Below are positions 48,498 through 57,620 of a stretch of DNA of 64,000 bases, one piece after another. A program made the translations under genes and the position numbers. Origin of the DNA: Vicinamibacteria bacterium (GTDB lineage: Bacteria > Acidobacteriota > Vicinamibacteria > Fen-336); the NCBI GenBank assembly GCA_023701125.1, contig JAMPXO010000008.1:1-64000 (forward strand). Direction: 5' to 3'. The notes under the pieces were generated by a model, which saw nothing but the letters and a program-made list of their open reading frames with translations, did no database searches and was not told where the DNA came from. The first letter of the stretch is position 1, and each line of letters opens with the position of its first letter.

Positions 48498-50801
48498 TCA
48501 GTGGAGCTGGCAGATCTCCATCGGCTCGGTGCCAGCGATGAAGGCCTCGGCGAAGCGGTGGGGGCAGCGCGAGTTGGCGCGGAAGCCGGTCTCCTTGTCG
48601 ATCTCGACGAAGACCACGTTCTCCGGCGGCGGCCGCAGCTCGGCCGGCGTGGTCCCCGACAGCGCCGACTTCATGAAGTCGATCCAGATCGGCAGCGCTG
48701 CCCGCGAGCCGGGCAGGTTCAGCGCGGTGTTGTCGTCGAAGCCGACCCACACGACGGCCAGCAGGTCGCCCGTGTAGCCGATGAACCAGGCGTCGCGCAT
48801 GTCGTTGGTCGTGCCGGTCTTGCCCGCGATGTCGCCCTGCAGGCCCTGGGCCCGGATGGCCGCCGCCGAGCCCTCGTTGACGACGCTGCGCAACATGTGG
48901 GTGACGAGGAACGCCGACTCCTCGTGGACCACGCGCCGCGGCGGCGGCGGGTTGTACTGCTCGACCACCTGGCCGCTGGCGTCGGCGACCTTCAGGATCG
49001 TGACCGGGTCGACCTTGAGGCCGTTGTTGGCGAACACGGTGTAGGCCGAGGCCATCTGCAGCGGCGTGACCTCGAACGAGCCCAGCGCCAGCGCGGGGTA
49101 GGGCTTGACGTCGCCGCCCACCTTCACCCGCTTGTTCCACAGGTCTGCCACCCGCGAATAGCCGACCATCTCCGCCACCTTCACGGTCGCCACGTTGAGG
49201 CTCTTGGCCAGCGCGCGGCGCAGGGTGACGTGGCCGAGGTACTCGTCCTCGTAGTTCTGCGGGATGTACTCCTTGTCCTCGTAGAAGAACACCCACGGCG
49301 TGTCCTCGACCACCGTCGCCGGGGTCACCGGCGGCAGCGAGGGGTCGTCGAACGTGGCCTCGAACGCGGCCAGGTACACGAACGGCTTGAAGGTCGAGCC
49401 GGGCTGGCGCTTCGCCTTCAGCGCGCGGTTGTACTGGCTGGCCCCGTAGGAGCGGCCACCGACCAGGGCCAGGATCGAGCCGGTGCGCGGCTCGATGACC
49501 AGGATCGCCCCCTGCACCGGCTGCGACCGCGGCTTCTTGAACAGCTTCTCGACATTCTCCAGCCCGCGCGCCAGCGACTGCTCCGCCAGCGTCTGCAGGT
49601 GCAGGTCGAGCGAGGTCTGGACCTCGAGGTTGCCGCCCAGCAGGTCCTGGTTCGCGTAGCGCTCGCCGAGCTGGGAGCGGACCAGGTCGACGTAGTAGGG
49701 CGCGTCGGTGCGGGCCTTGCTGCGCTCCGCCTTGACCGGCTCCTTCTTCGCGACGTCCGCCGCCTCCGCTTTCAGGTAGCCGGCCTCGACCATCGCATCG
49801 AGGACCTGGTTACGCCGCTTCTGCGCGCGCTCGGGGTGACGGAACGGGTTGTACGGGTTGGGCGACTGGATCATGCCGGCGAGCAGCGCTGCCTCGACCA
49901 GGTTGACGTTGCCAATGTCCTTGTCGAAGTACAGCCGCGAAGCCTCGCCGACGCCGTTGATCGAGAACGAGCCGACCTGTCCGAGGTAGATCTCGTTGAG
50001 GTAGAGCTCCAGGATCTCCTGCTTGGTCGCGCGCCGCTCCAGCACGAAGGCGAACAGCGCCTCGTGCAGCTTGCGCGTCAGCGTGACTTCCGGGGTCAGG
50101 AAGAAGTTCTTGGCGAGCTGCTGGGTGATCGTCGAACCGCCGTGCGGGCGCCCCTCGTTGCGCATGTTGCGCACCGCCGCGCCGATGATGCGGAACGGGT
50201 CGAGCCCGGCGTGGCTGAAGAAGCGCCGGTCCTCGATCGCCAGCACCGCCTGCACGAGGTGCTCGGGCAACTGCTCGAACTGGACCCGCCGTCGCTTCTC
50301 GCGGTTCTCGTCGAACAGCGCGGTCAGCAGGGCCCGCTCGAGGGTCAGCTCGCGGTAGGCCGCCCGGGTCTTCTCGCCGCGGATCTCCTTCAGTCGGCCC
50401 TTGTCGAAGACGGCGACCAGCGGCTCGCCGGGCACGTCGCCGACCGGGCGCGGCATGAAGCGCAGGCGACCCGCGGCCGGCGGCACGTACTGGCCCGGGC
50501 CGGGCGTGCCGTCGGCCTTCTCCTCGTAGTGCAGCGCGTTGAAGAAGCGCTGCAGGTCGACCTCCTGCAGCGTCATCCCCGCCCGCACCGTGACCGGCCG
50601 CGAGAACAGCCGCGACGGCGCCAGCCAGCGCTCGCCCTGCAGCCGCTGCTCCACCTGCACGCTGTAGCGCAGGTAGTAGTAGATGAGGGTCGAGGTGCCG
50701 ACGACCAGCGGCAGCGTGATCAGCGTCAGCAGGATCACGACCAGCCGCAACCGCCGCGGCGAATAGGTGCGCCCGCGGGGGGCGGCGGGAGGCGATGTCA
50801 T
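48498..50801 (-). CDS. Class A penicillin-binding protein (PBP1b-like)
   Basis: A 767-residue bifunctional peptidoglycan synthase. An inner-membrane helix (VVILLTLITLPLVVGTSTLI, about residues 20-40) is followed by a UB2H-like segment (RLFSRPVTVRAGMTLQEVDL). The GT51 domain has EDRRFFSHAGLDP and HGGSTITQQLAKN with the catalytic Glu, and the transpeptidase has the SxxK motif in PGSTFKPFVY, SLN in AKSLNVATVKVAE and KTGTT in DIAGKTGTTNDMRDAWFIG. It polymerises and cross-links glycan strands in the periplasm. The start at 50801 lies 57 bases from the divergent outer-membrane protein gene. No lipoprotein activator gene is adjacent. Confidence 0.93.
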   Translation of the reverse strand: MTSPPAAPRGRTYSPRRLRLVVILLTLITLPLVVGTSTLIYYYLRYSVQVEQRLQGERWLAPSRLFSRPVTVRAGMTLQEVDLQRFFNALHYEEKADGTPGPGQYVPPAAGRLRFMPRPVGDVPGEPLVAVFDKGRLKEIRGEKTRAAYRELTLERALLTALFDENREKRRRVQFEQLPEHLVQAVLAIEDRRFFSHAGLDPFRIIGAAVRNMRNEGRPHGGSTITQQLAKNFFLTPEVTLTRKLHEALFAFVLERRATKQEILELYLNEIYLGQVGSFSINGVGEASRLYFDKDIGNVNLVEAALLAGMIQSPNPYNPFRHPERAQKRRNQVLDAMVEAGYLKAEAADVAKKEPVKAERSKARTDAPYYVDLVRSQLGERYANQDLLGGNLEVQTSLDLHLQTLAEQSLARGLENVEKLFKKPRSQPVQGAILVIEPRTGSILALVGGRSYGASQYNRALKAKRQPGSTFKPFVYLAAFEATFDDPSLPPVTPATVVEDTPWVFFYEDKEYIPQNYEDEYLGHVTLRRALAKSLNVATVKVAEMVGYSRVADLWNKRVKVGGDVKPYPALALGSFEVTPLQMASAYTVFANNGLKVDPVTILKVADASGQVVEQYNPPPPRRVVHEESAFLVTHMLRSVVNEGSAAAIRAQGLQGDIAGKTGTTNDMRDAWFIGYTGDLLAVVWVGFDDNTALNLPGSRAALPIWIDFMKSALSGTTPAELRPPPENVVFVEIDKETGFRANSRCPHRFAEAFIAGTEPMEICQLH

Positions 50802-50858
50802 CGTGCGTCCGCGATCATAGCGCGGGGGTGCCTCGGCCCCGTGTTAACTTGCCGCGCG

Positions 50859-51671
50859 ATGTTTCGAGGCCGCTGCGCTGCGCTGCTGTGGCTCGCCGCG
50901 GTTCCGCTGGCGGCGCAGGAAGGGGCGTTCCAGGCCGAGCCCGCGGGCTGTGTCCCCGGCACCCGGGTCGAAGCCGGCGCCCAGGTGCTCACCGCCGAGC
51001 CCAATTTCCTGAACCTCGACGAGCGCACGCGCTGGGACGGGCCCGTGCTCCGCGCCAGCACCTGCCTCGACGGCCGAGCGGAGTTCGAGCTGGAGTGGAC
51101 CGCCCGGGTCGGCGTGTTCGGGGACTACACGAAGGGGGCCGTCTCGGACTTCGGCGACGCCGTGGTGCGCGGCAAGCTGCGGCTGCTGGGCGACGTTCGC
51201 GACGAGCCGCAGCTCGCGGTCCTGTTCGCGACCACGCTGCCGCAGACCCGCGAGGACGAGGGGCTCGGGCCGAACACGCTGCGCTTCGCCGCGCAGTTGC
51301 TGTTCTCCGCGCCGGTGGGCGTCGGCCGGGTCCACCTGAACACGGGCGTCTCGATCCTCGACGAGGCGTTCCGGCCCCACGAGCAGCGCGACCTGGTGGC
51401 CTGGGGCGTGCAGTTCGAGGTCCCGCTGCGCGACGACGCGCGGGCGCCGTGGTTCGTGGTCGAACTGGCCGGCCGCTTCGGGGACGGCATGCCGGGCACC
51501 GACGCTCGCGGCGAGTTGCGGGCCGGACTGCGCCTGCCGCGCGGGCGCGCGACGTGGAGCGCTGCGCTGCGCCGCGGCCTGCTCGACGCCGACGGCCGCT
51601 TCGGCGCCGTCGTGTTCCTGTCGTTCAGGCCCGCCCGCAGCGGCGAGCGGCCGCAACGTCACCAGCCGTAG
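50859..51671 (+). CDS. Predicted outer-membrane beta-barrel protein
   Basis: A 270-residue exported protein. Signal peptide in residues 1-19 (LLWLAAVPLAAQE). The mature part is built of alternating amphipathic strands (FELEWTARVGVFGDYTKG, GKLRLLGDV, LAVLFATTLPQTRE, RVHLNTGVSILDE) and ends AVVFLSFRPARSGERPQRH. It resembles acidobacterial hypothetical barrel proteins sometimes named after phenol-degradation or transport porins; the role is unknown. The ATG at 50859 is the only good start after the divergent PBP gene. No Shine-Dalgarno stands out. Confidence 0.6.
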   Translation: MFRGRCAALLWLAAVPLAAQEGAFQAEPAGCVPGTRVEAGAQVLTAEPNFLNLDERTRWDGPVLRASTCLDGRAEFELEWTARVGVFGDYTKGAVSDFGDAVVRGKLRLLGDVRDEPQLAVLFATTLPQTREDEGLGPNTLRFAAQLLFSAPVGVGRVHLNTGVSILDEAFRPHEQRDLVAWGVQFEVPLRDDARAPWFVVELAGRFGDGMPGTDARGELRAGLRLPRGRATWSAALRRGLLDADGRFGAVVFLSFRPARSGERPQRHQP

Positions 51672-51694
51672 TTGACTCGCTCCGGGTCGCGATT

Positions 51695-52888
51695 CTACGG
51701 GCGTGCCGCCTGGCGCTCCTCCGTCAGGCGCTCGCGCAGCCACGGCACTGCCGCGCTGAGGGCCAGCAGCGTGGCCGCGGCCGCGGCCAGGAACACGAGG
51801 CGCGGGGCGTGGGCGGGGGCCGCGGGATCGCGAGTCAGCGCCATCAGCAGCGCGGCCGAGGGCGGGCCCGTCAGCATGCCGAGGCAGCCGGCCGCATTGA
51901 CGAGCCCCATCGCGCGGCCGCGGGCGTGCGGCTCCGACAGCGCCGCCGCGTAGGCGAGGGTCGGCGCGTAGAGCAGCGCCGAGGCCAGGCCGGCGAGGCC
52001 GAGCACCGGCGCCAGCAGCGCGGTCGGCGCGAAGCCGAGCAGCGCGAAGCCCGCGGCGTAGAGCAGGGCACCCGCCGCCAGCACCTGGGCCCGTGACAGC
52101 CGGTCCGACAGCCGGCCCACCGGCGCCATCGCCAGCGCGAACGGCAACGTCATCGCGGAGTAGAGGAAGCCGATCGCCGTGTCGGACAGGCCGTGGACCC
52201 CGCGCGCGAACAGCGCGAAGGTGACGACGAACAGCCCGACCGTGTAGCGCTCGACGAACGCGAACAGCAGCGGGACGCGCAGCCGCGCGGTGTCGGGCGC
52301 CGTGGGTACGTCGCCCGCCGGTCGCGGCGGCAGCGGCAGCGCGGGCACCAGCAGGGCCGAGGCGGCGAGCAGCGCGGCGCCCAGGGCGAACGGCCCGCGC
52401 GGCCCCCAGGCCAGGGCGAGACCACCCAGCGCGGAGCCGATGGCGATCGCGAAGATCAGGCCGCCGCCGGCGAGGCCGAGCGCTGCGCCGTGGCCCTCGC
52501 GCTGCAGTCGCGCCGCCGCCGCCATCAGCAGCGTCGTGCCGCCGACGTGGGCGGCGCCCTCGAGGATCCGCAGCCCGAGCACGAGGCCCGTCGGCAGCGG
52601 CATCGCGACCGCGAACAGCAGTACCGCGTCGATCAGCAGCAGGCCGGCCAGCAGCCGGCGGATGCCGAAGGCGTCGGCGTGGCGGCCGAGCCACGGCGCC
52701 GCGACCAGGCCGCCCAGCATGTTGAGCGCGGCCAGCGCGTGCATCGTCGGCTCGTGGCCGCCGTGCTGCGCCACCACCAGCGGCCGCAGCGCCGGCGCCA
52801 CCAGCGTCGCGGGCAGGGTCTGGACGAACACGGCCAACGCCAGCCGCCGCAGCCCCGGGGTCCTCGTGGCGGTGGCCGCAGCGCTCAG
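51695..52888 (-). CDS. MFS transporter, 12-helix type
   Basis: A transporter of about 397 residues. PWLGRHADAFGIRRLLAG (about residues 60-77) is a motif-A-like loop, and LRILEGAAHVGGTTLLMAA, GRLSDRLSRAQVLAAGALLY and HARGRAMGLVNAAGCLGMLTG complete the MFS pattern. The start is uncertain: a CTG at 52888 overlaps the rlpA stop by four bases (CTGA) and would give the full first helix, while the next usual starts (TTG, GTG near residues 18-20) cut into that helix. It could also use another start upstream. The substrate is unknown. Same strand as rlpA. Confidence 0.78.
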   Translation of the reverse strand: MSAAATATRTPGLRRLALAVFVQTLPATLVAPALRPLVVAQHGGHEPTMHALAALNMLGGLVAAPWLGRHADAFGIRRLLAGLLLIDAVLLFAVAMPLPTGLVLGLRILEGAAHVGGTTLLMAAAARLQREGHGAALGLAGGGLIFAIAIGSALGGLALAWGPRGPFALGAALLAASALLVPALPLPPRPAGDVPTAPDTARLRVPLLFAFVERYTVGLFVVTFALFARGVHGLSDTAIGFLYSAMTLPFALAMAPVGRLSDRLSRAQVLAAGALLYAAGFALLGFAPTALLAPVLGLAGLASALLYAPTLAYAAALSEPHARGRAMGLVNAAGCLGMLTGPPSAALLMALTRDPAAPAHAPRLVFLAAAAATLLALSAAVPWLRERLTEERQAARP

Positions 52889-53295
52889 CCGATCACCTCG
52901 AGGCGGACCCGGCCGGTGCCGGGGCCGATCAACCCGATCACCTTCGCCGCGCCGCGCGAGAGGTCGATGGCGCGCTTCTTGTGCTCGGGGAAGCGGTCGT
53001 TGATGCGCACGACCACGCTCTTGCCGGTGCTCAGCAGCGTCACCTTCACCTTCGTGCCGAACGCCCAGTTGGGGTGCGCCGCGGTCAGCGCGTCCTGGTC
53101 GAACTTCTCGCCGCTCGCGGTCTTCTTGCCGTGGTAGCCGGGGCCGTACCAGGAGGCGATGCCCTCCGTGACGCGACCCGTGGACGGCGCCTCGACGGGC
53201 TTCCACTGGTACGAGCTCGCGCAGGCGGCCAGGCCGAGCACCGACGCCAGGGCCAGCGGCAGCGCGGCGCGACGGAGCAGGGGGATGACGCGCAT
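52885..53295 (-). CDS. RlpA-like lipoprotein
   Basis: A 136-residue lipoprotein. Lipobox LAAC near residue 25 (LASVLGLAAC), then a double-psi beta-barrel: TEGIASWYGPGYHGKKTASG, ALTAAHPNWAFGTKVKVT, SVVVRINDRFPEHKKRAIDLS with the catalytic-type Asp. RlpA is a lytic transglycosylase for denuded glycan strands at septa. It has no SPOR domain, so targeting may differ from E. coli. The ATG at 53295 is preferred because it opens a compact signal sequence; ATG 53310 is an alternative. The stop overlaps the downstream MFS gene. Confidence 0.85.
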   Translation of the reverse strand: MRVIPLLRRAALPLALASVLGLAACASSYQWKPVEAPSTGRVTEGIASWYGPGYHGKKTASGEKFDQDALTAAHPNWAFGTKVKVTLLSTGKSVVVRINDRFPEHKKRAIDLSRGAAKVIGLIGPGTGRVRLEVIG

Positions 53296-53324
53296 GGGCG
53301 CCGTCAGCATAAGGACGCCCGCGT

Positions 53325-55496
53325 TCAGAAGCGAGCGGACAAGGACAGCAGGGCGGTGAAACCGGGCGCCAGCGCCGCGTTCTCGTCGGCCGTCTGGCGG
53401 TACGCCTGGTCGAGCAGGTTCTTGAGGGTGAGCCGCGCCTGCAGCTGCTCGGCGAATCGCCACGAGCCGCCGGCCTCCAGCGTGAAGGCGCCGTCGAGCG
53501 AGATCTCGGTCGGCCCGAAGTCCGGGTCGTCGGCCCGCCAGGTCGCCCGCGCGTAGACGTCGCCGCGTTCACCGAGGCGCTGGCGCAAGGTCGCGCTCAG
53601 GCTCTCGGCCGGCGTGTCGGCGACCGGCGCGCCGTCCTCCGTCTCGCCGCGCGCGGCCTGGGCGGCGAGCTCCAGCGTGGTGGTCTCGCCGAGGTCCGCC
53701 TGCAACTCCAGTTCGGCGCCGCGCAGGATCGCCTCGCCGCGGTTGCGGAAGCGGAAGTCGGAGCCCACGCGGTAGCGCTCGACCAGGTCCTCGATCGTGT
53801 AGTGATAGAGGTAGAGCGAGGCGCGCACGCGCCCCGTGTGGCGCAGCGCGAGGTCGAACTGGCGTGCGCGCTCGGGCTCGAGCGCCGGATTGCCGATCAC
53901 GAAGCCGCGGCCGCCGATGCCGCGGAAGTAGCGGTCGGAAAGGGTCGGGTCGCGGAAGCCGGTGGCGGCCTGCACGGTCGCGGTGGTGCCGAACCACGGG
54001 CCCAGCAGCAGCGAGGCGAAGCCCGAGGCGGCCTCGTGCGACTGCTGGTCGTCGCCGTAGAAGCCGCCCGAGTTGTGGGCGTCGACGAAGTCGAGTCGGC
54101 CGCCGGCGGTCACCCCGGCGAAGCGGGCGAGGCGGCCGTCGATGGCCACGAATGCGCCGAGGTCGCGGCGCCCGGCCTCTTCGATCGCCTGTTCCTCCGT
54201 GACCGTGGTCGGTTCGTCCGCCAGCGAATAGTGCTGCACCGAGCCCGTCGCCTGCAGGTCGAAGCGGCCGGAGAAATCGAGCCCGCCTTCGACCCGGAAG
54301 CCGCCGATCGCCGATGAGCCCGAGGCGCGCAGCCCCCAGTCCCTGGCGTCGACGTCGGAGGCCGCGACCTCGCGGGCGGCGGTCGCCGTGGGCAGGCGCT
54401 CGCGCTCGGTCAGCAACCGATAGCGGCCGAAGAAAGCGCTGGCTCCCCAGCGCGAGAAGACGCCGCGCGGGTCGCCCTCGTAGACGAGCGTGAAGCGGTC
54501 GGAGTCCTCGACCGGGTAGGACGTGGGCTGGGTCAGCGCGTCGAGGCCCGGCTTGCCCGTGTCGCGGCCGCGGTCGAACTGGAGCGCGACGCCCAGCCGG
54601 CCGGGCCCGACTTCGTGGTCGAGCCGTAGCCGCGCCCCGTAGTCCTCGAACGAGGAGTTGACCGCGTCGCCCTCCGGCGTGCGGTAGTCGCCGGACTGCC
54701 GCCAGCGCGCCTGCAGGATGGCGCCGCCCTGCTCGAAGCCGCGCGAGAGCTGGCCGGCGAGGCCGCGCTCGGGTACACCGGCGCCGGCCGCGGCCTCGAG
54801 CCGGCCCTCGAGCGGCGTGCCCGGCGCGGCCTGGCGGGTGCGGGCGTGGATCACGCCCCCGAACGCGTCCGATCCGTAGGCGACGGCGCCGGGGCCGCGG
54901 CTGACCTCGATGCCCTCGAGGAAGAACGGGTCGAGGAAGGTGGCCGAGGGCCCGGCGCGGCGCTCGGCCGTGACGCGCTGGCCGTCGATCAGGATCAGCG
55001 TGCGGCCGCGGGCCAGGCCGCGGATCGCCGGCACCGAGGTGTGGCCCTCGTCGATGCGGCTGACGCCGGGCAGCGCCTCGACCGCCTCGGCCAGCGTCTC
55101 GGGCCGGCGTTGCTCCAGGTCCTGGCGGCCGACCATCGTCCCCGCGTTGGCCGGCGGCGCCTCGGTGAACGGCGTGCTGCCGGAGTCGACGGTCACCGAC
55201 TCGCTGACCAGGCTGCGCAGCTTGATCGTCAGCGGCCCGCTGGTGGGCAGCACCTCGACCAGCACGGGTGCCGCCACCAGCCCGCCCTGCAGCACGACCA
55301 GCACCTCGAACGGCGGCACCGGGTCGGGGACCAGTCGGAACTCGCCCGCGGCGCCGCTGCGGGTCGAGCCCGCGCGGCCGAGGACCGAGATCGTCGCGTC
55401 GGCCGCGGGCGAGCCCTCGGGCAGCAGCACGACCCCGTCGAGCGCGAGGGCCGATGGGGCGAGGAGCCCGAGGACGAGTGCGATCCAGACACGCAT
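53325..55496 (-). CDS. TonB-dependent receptor
   Basis: A 723-residue outer-membrane receptor. Signal peptide in residues 1-18 (ALVLGLLAPSALA). A small carboxypeptidase-regulatory-like domain (residues about 20-90) is followed by the plug (TLAEAVEALPGVSRIDEGHTSVPAIRG...GQRVTAERRA; GPGAVAYGSDAFGGVIHART) and the barrel, ending LSARF with the C-terminal Phe. The plug resembles ferric-siderophore, vitamin and sugar receptors; the ligand is unknown. It is 29 bases upstream of rlpA on the same strand. Confidence 0.87.
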   Translation of the reverse strand: MRVWIALVLGLLAPSALALDGVVLLPEGSPAADATISVLGRAGSTRSGAAGEFRLVPDPVPPFEVLVVLQGGLVAAPVLVEVLPTSGPLTIKLRSLVSESVTVDSGSTPFTEAPPANAGTMVGRQDLEQRRPETLAEAVEALPGVSRIDEGHTSVPAIRGLARGRTLILIDGQRVTAERRAGPSATFLDPFFLEGIEVSRGPGAVAYGSDAFGGVIHARTRQAAPGTPLEGRLEAAAGAGVPERGLAGQLSRGFEQGGAILQARWRQSGDYRTPEGDAVNSSFEDYGARLRLDHEVGPGRLGVALQFDRGRDTGKPGLDALTQPTSYPVEDSDRFTLVYEGDPRGVFSRWGASAFFGRYRLLTERERLPTATAAREVAASDVDARDWGLRASGSSAIGGFRVEGGLDFSGRFDLQATGSVQHYSLADEPTTVTEEQAIEEAGRRDLGAFVAIDGRLARFAGVTAGGRLDFVDAHNSGGFYGDDQQSHEAASGFASLLLGPWFGTTATVQAATGFRDPTLSDRYFRGIGGRGFVIGNPALEPERARQFDLALRHTGRVRASLYLYHYTIEDLVERYRVGSDFRFRNRGEAILRGAELELQADLGETTTLELAAQAARGETEDGAPVADTPAESLSATLRQRLGERGDVYARATWRADDPDFGPTEISLDGAFTLEAGGSWRFAEQLQARLTLKNLLDQAYRQTADENAALAPGFTALLSLSARF

Positions 55497-55533
55497 CGCT
55501 ACATCGTAAGACACCCGCCCCGAGACGCCGCGT

Positions 55534-56505
55534 TCAGACCGCCGCGAGCAGGGTCCGGCAACTGGTTGCGGGCAGCCGCGCCGCGTTGCGGGCGGCGTGG
55601 GTCACGGCGCCCTCGTACAGCGACCACATCGCCGCCTGCGCCGCCGCGTCCAGCAGCGGCGAGCGCCGCGAGAGGTCCCAAGGCGGGCGGCGGCCGTTGC
55701 CGCTCGCGTAGACCGTGAGCCACGCCGAGTCCTGCGCGAAGAAGTCGTTGTCGTGCATCTTGACGCCGACCACGAACGGCGCTCGCCCGCCCCGCACCGC
55801 GGGCGCTTCGGCCGCCGCGGCCTCGATCAGCGCGGCGGGGTCGGCGCCGACGTGCTCGAACAGCTTGAGGTCGACGTGCTCGGGCCGCACGTAGAGGCTG
55901 TTGCGCCGCTCGCCGAGGTTGGCGGCGCGGCCGTGGACGACGCCGAACGTCGCGCCGAGATCGTGGAACACCGTGTCGGCCGCCGCCTGGACCGCGGCGT
56001 CGCAGGCGATGCCCACGCACGGCGGGGCGTAGCCGAGGCGGTCGACCAGCGCCGCGTAGCCGCCGTCGGCCGCGCTCGGCTGGCCGCTGACGAGATCGAG
56101 GCCGTGGGTCTCGTAACGGCGCACGAGCGCCTGCTGGTCGCCCGCGCTCATCGCGGCCACGTCGAGCCAGTCGCAGAGCGCGTGGTACGGCGCCGGCGGA
56201 CGCACGTGGTAGCAGACCGTCGCCAGCGTCGACACCCGCAAGCGCTCGAACAGCTCGGGGAAGTCGCGCCAGAACAGGTCGGACTGGGTCGTGGTCAGCG
56301 AGATGTCGACGGGTATGCCGAGCGCCTCGTGCAGGTCGAGGGCGCGGAAGACCAGTTGTGCCGACAGATCCGGCCAGGCGAAGTCCTGCACGTTGAGCGA
56401 GAAGAGCAGGGACGTGTCCGCGGCGGCGTGGGCGCGGCGCGCCGGCCAGCTCGCGGCGGCCAGGGCGCCGAGCGAGGTCGCGAGGAAGCGGCGGCGAGTG
56501 GTCAC
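55534..56505 (-). CDS. Tat-exported protein of unknown function
   Basis: A 323-residue protein with a twin-arginine signal: TTRRRFLATSLGALAAASW, predicted cleavage near residue 28. The mature protein has YVRPEHVDLKLFEHVG, VVGVKMHDNDFFAQDSAWLT (with HDND) and ends in a helical tail. A polysaccharide-deacetylase or hydrolase-like fold is possible but not established. The GTG start at 56505 overlaps the upstream gene stop (GTGA). It is the second of two coupled secreted-protein genes. Confidence 0.55.
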   Translation of the reverse strand: MTTRRRFLATSLGALAAASWPARRAHAAADTSLLFSLNVQDFAWPDLSAQLVFRALDLHEALGIPVDISLTTTQSDLFWRDFPELFERLRVSTLATVCYHVRPPAPYHALCDWLDVAAMSAGDQQALVRRYETHGLDLVSGQPSAADGGYAALVDRLGYAPPCVGIACDAAVQAAADTVFHDLGATFGVVHGRAANLGERRNSLYVRPEHVDLKLFEHVGADPAALIEAAAAEAPAVRGGRAPFVVGVKMHDNDFFAQDSAWLTVYASGNGRRPPWDLSRRSPLLDAAAQAAMWSLYEGAVTHAARNAARLPATSCRTLLAAV

Positions 56506-57479
56506 GGGCGCACCACCACGGGCGCCTGGCCGTACTCCTCGCGCCACGTCCGCAGCACCGTCGGCAGCGTCGCCCACACCAGGTCCCCGGTCGCCACGTC
56601 CGGCGCGAAGCGGTCGAGGATCGCCGCGATCGCCGGTTGCAGCGCCGCGTCGGAGTCGAGGTTGCACTGCTGGATCATGATCGTCGCGGTGTACATGCGG
56701 CCGGGCTCGAGGCGGTTCGTGCGCAGCCGGTCGAGCAGGTCGGCGAGGCCGTCGCCCGCGGCCTCGTCCGAGGTCCAGCCGCCGATGTGGGGCAGCGACT
56801 GCGCGGGGTCGTCCTCGAAGAAGCGCTCCGGATCGCGCGGCCGCCACACGCCCGTGGCGTCCGGGTCGTCGCGATGGCCGGGCGAGGCCGCGCCCCACAG
56901 CGCCTGCGCCTGCCACACGGGATACGGCGCTCGGCGGCCGACGAGCGGTGCCCGCAGCCGGGTCCACACCTCCAGGCTGGCCGGGCTGGCGATGAAGCCG
57001 CCGACGATGCCGTTGGGCGGCACGCCCAGTTGCTGCAGGGAGTACGCCACGTCGGCGTAGTTCCAGCCGCTGTGCTCGTGGGAGTGGGCGTCGACCGCGA
57101 TCCGATCGGGTGCGATCTCGGCCAGCCAGCGCACGACGTTCTTGCCGTCGGTGGTGGCGATCGCCGCCGCGTCGTCCCACGCCGCGACGGCCTGCAGGTA
57201 CTGCCACTCGGACTGGAAGTCCCACGCGCCGCCGCGCTCGAGCACCAGCCGTGCGGTGTCGAGCACGGCCGCGCGGTTGGCGAGATAGCGCTCGCGCTGC
57301 GTCACCACGGGCGCGCACGGCGGGTTGCTGATCGCCTCCTCGTTGTGGGAGACGAACGTGGCGTAGACGCGAGCGGGTGGTGCGCCCTGGGCCGCCGCGT
57401 CCCCGCTGCCCACGCCCGCCCCCGCGCCGACCAGGGCGACCAGCGCCGCCACCGACACTCCCCGCAGAACCTTGGGCAT
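56502..57479 (-). CDS. Secreted protein, polysaccharide-deacetylase-like (tentative)
   Basis: A 325-residue protein with a Sec signal (VAALVALVGAGAGVGSGDAAAQ). The mature part starts YATFVSHNEEAISNPPCAPV and has DRIAVDAHSHEHSGWNYADVA, a His/Glu-rich turn that may bind a metal, followed by LQQLGVPPNGIVGGF and a helical end. The fold may be NodB-like but the canonical motifs are not clear, so the name is tentative. ATG 57479 follows AGGAGAAG. Coupled to the following Tat protein (GTGA) and divergent from the M14 peptidase gene. Confidence 0.5.
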   Translation of the reverse strand: MPKVLRGVSVAALVALVGAGAGVGSGDAAAQGAPPARVYATFVSHNEEAISNPPCAPVVTQRERYLANRAAVLDTARLVLERGGAWDFQSEWQYLQAVAAWDDAAAIATTDGKNVVRWLAEIAPDRIAVDAHSHEHSGWNYADVAYSLQQLGVPPNGIVGGFIASPASLEVWTRLRAPLVGRRAPYPVWQAQALWGAASPGHRDDPDATGVWRPRDPERFFEDDPAQSLPHIGGWTSDEAAGDGLADLLDRLRTNRLEPGRMYTATIMIQQCNLDSDAALQPAIAAILDRFAPDVATGDLVWATLPTVLRTWREEYGQAPVVVRP

Positions 57480-57620
57480 CGCCTTCTCCTGTTGCCCGGG
57501 TTGGACCGGGACGCCCCGCCAGGGTTGGCGCGCAGGCGCGTGGGGCACCGGGCACCTGTGTGCTACAACACAGCGGCCATCGCCCGGCGCGCCGCTTCGG
57601 GCTCGCTCCTGGAGAACTCC

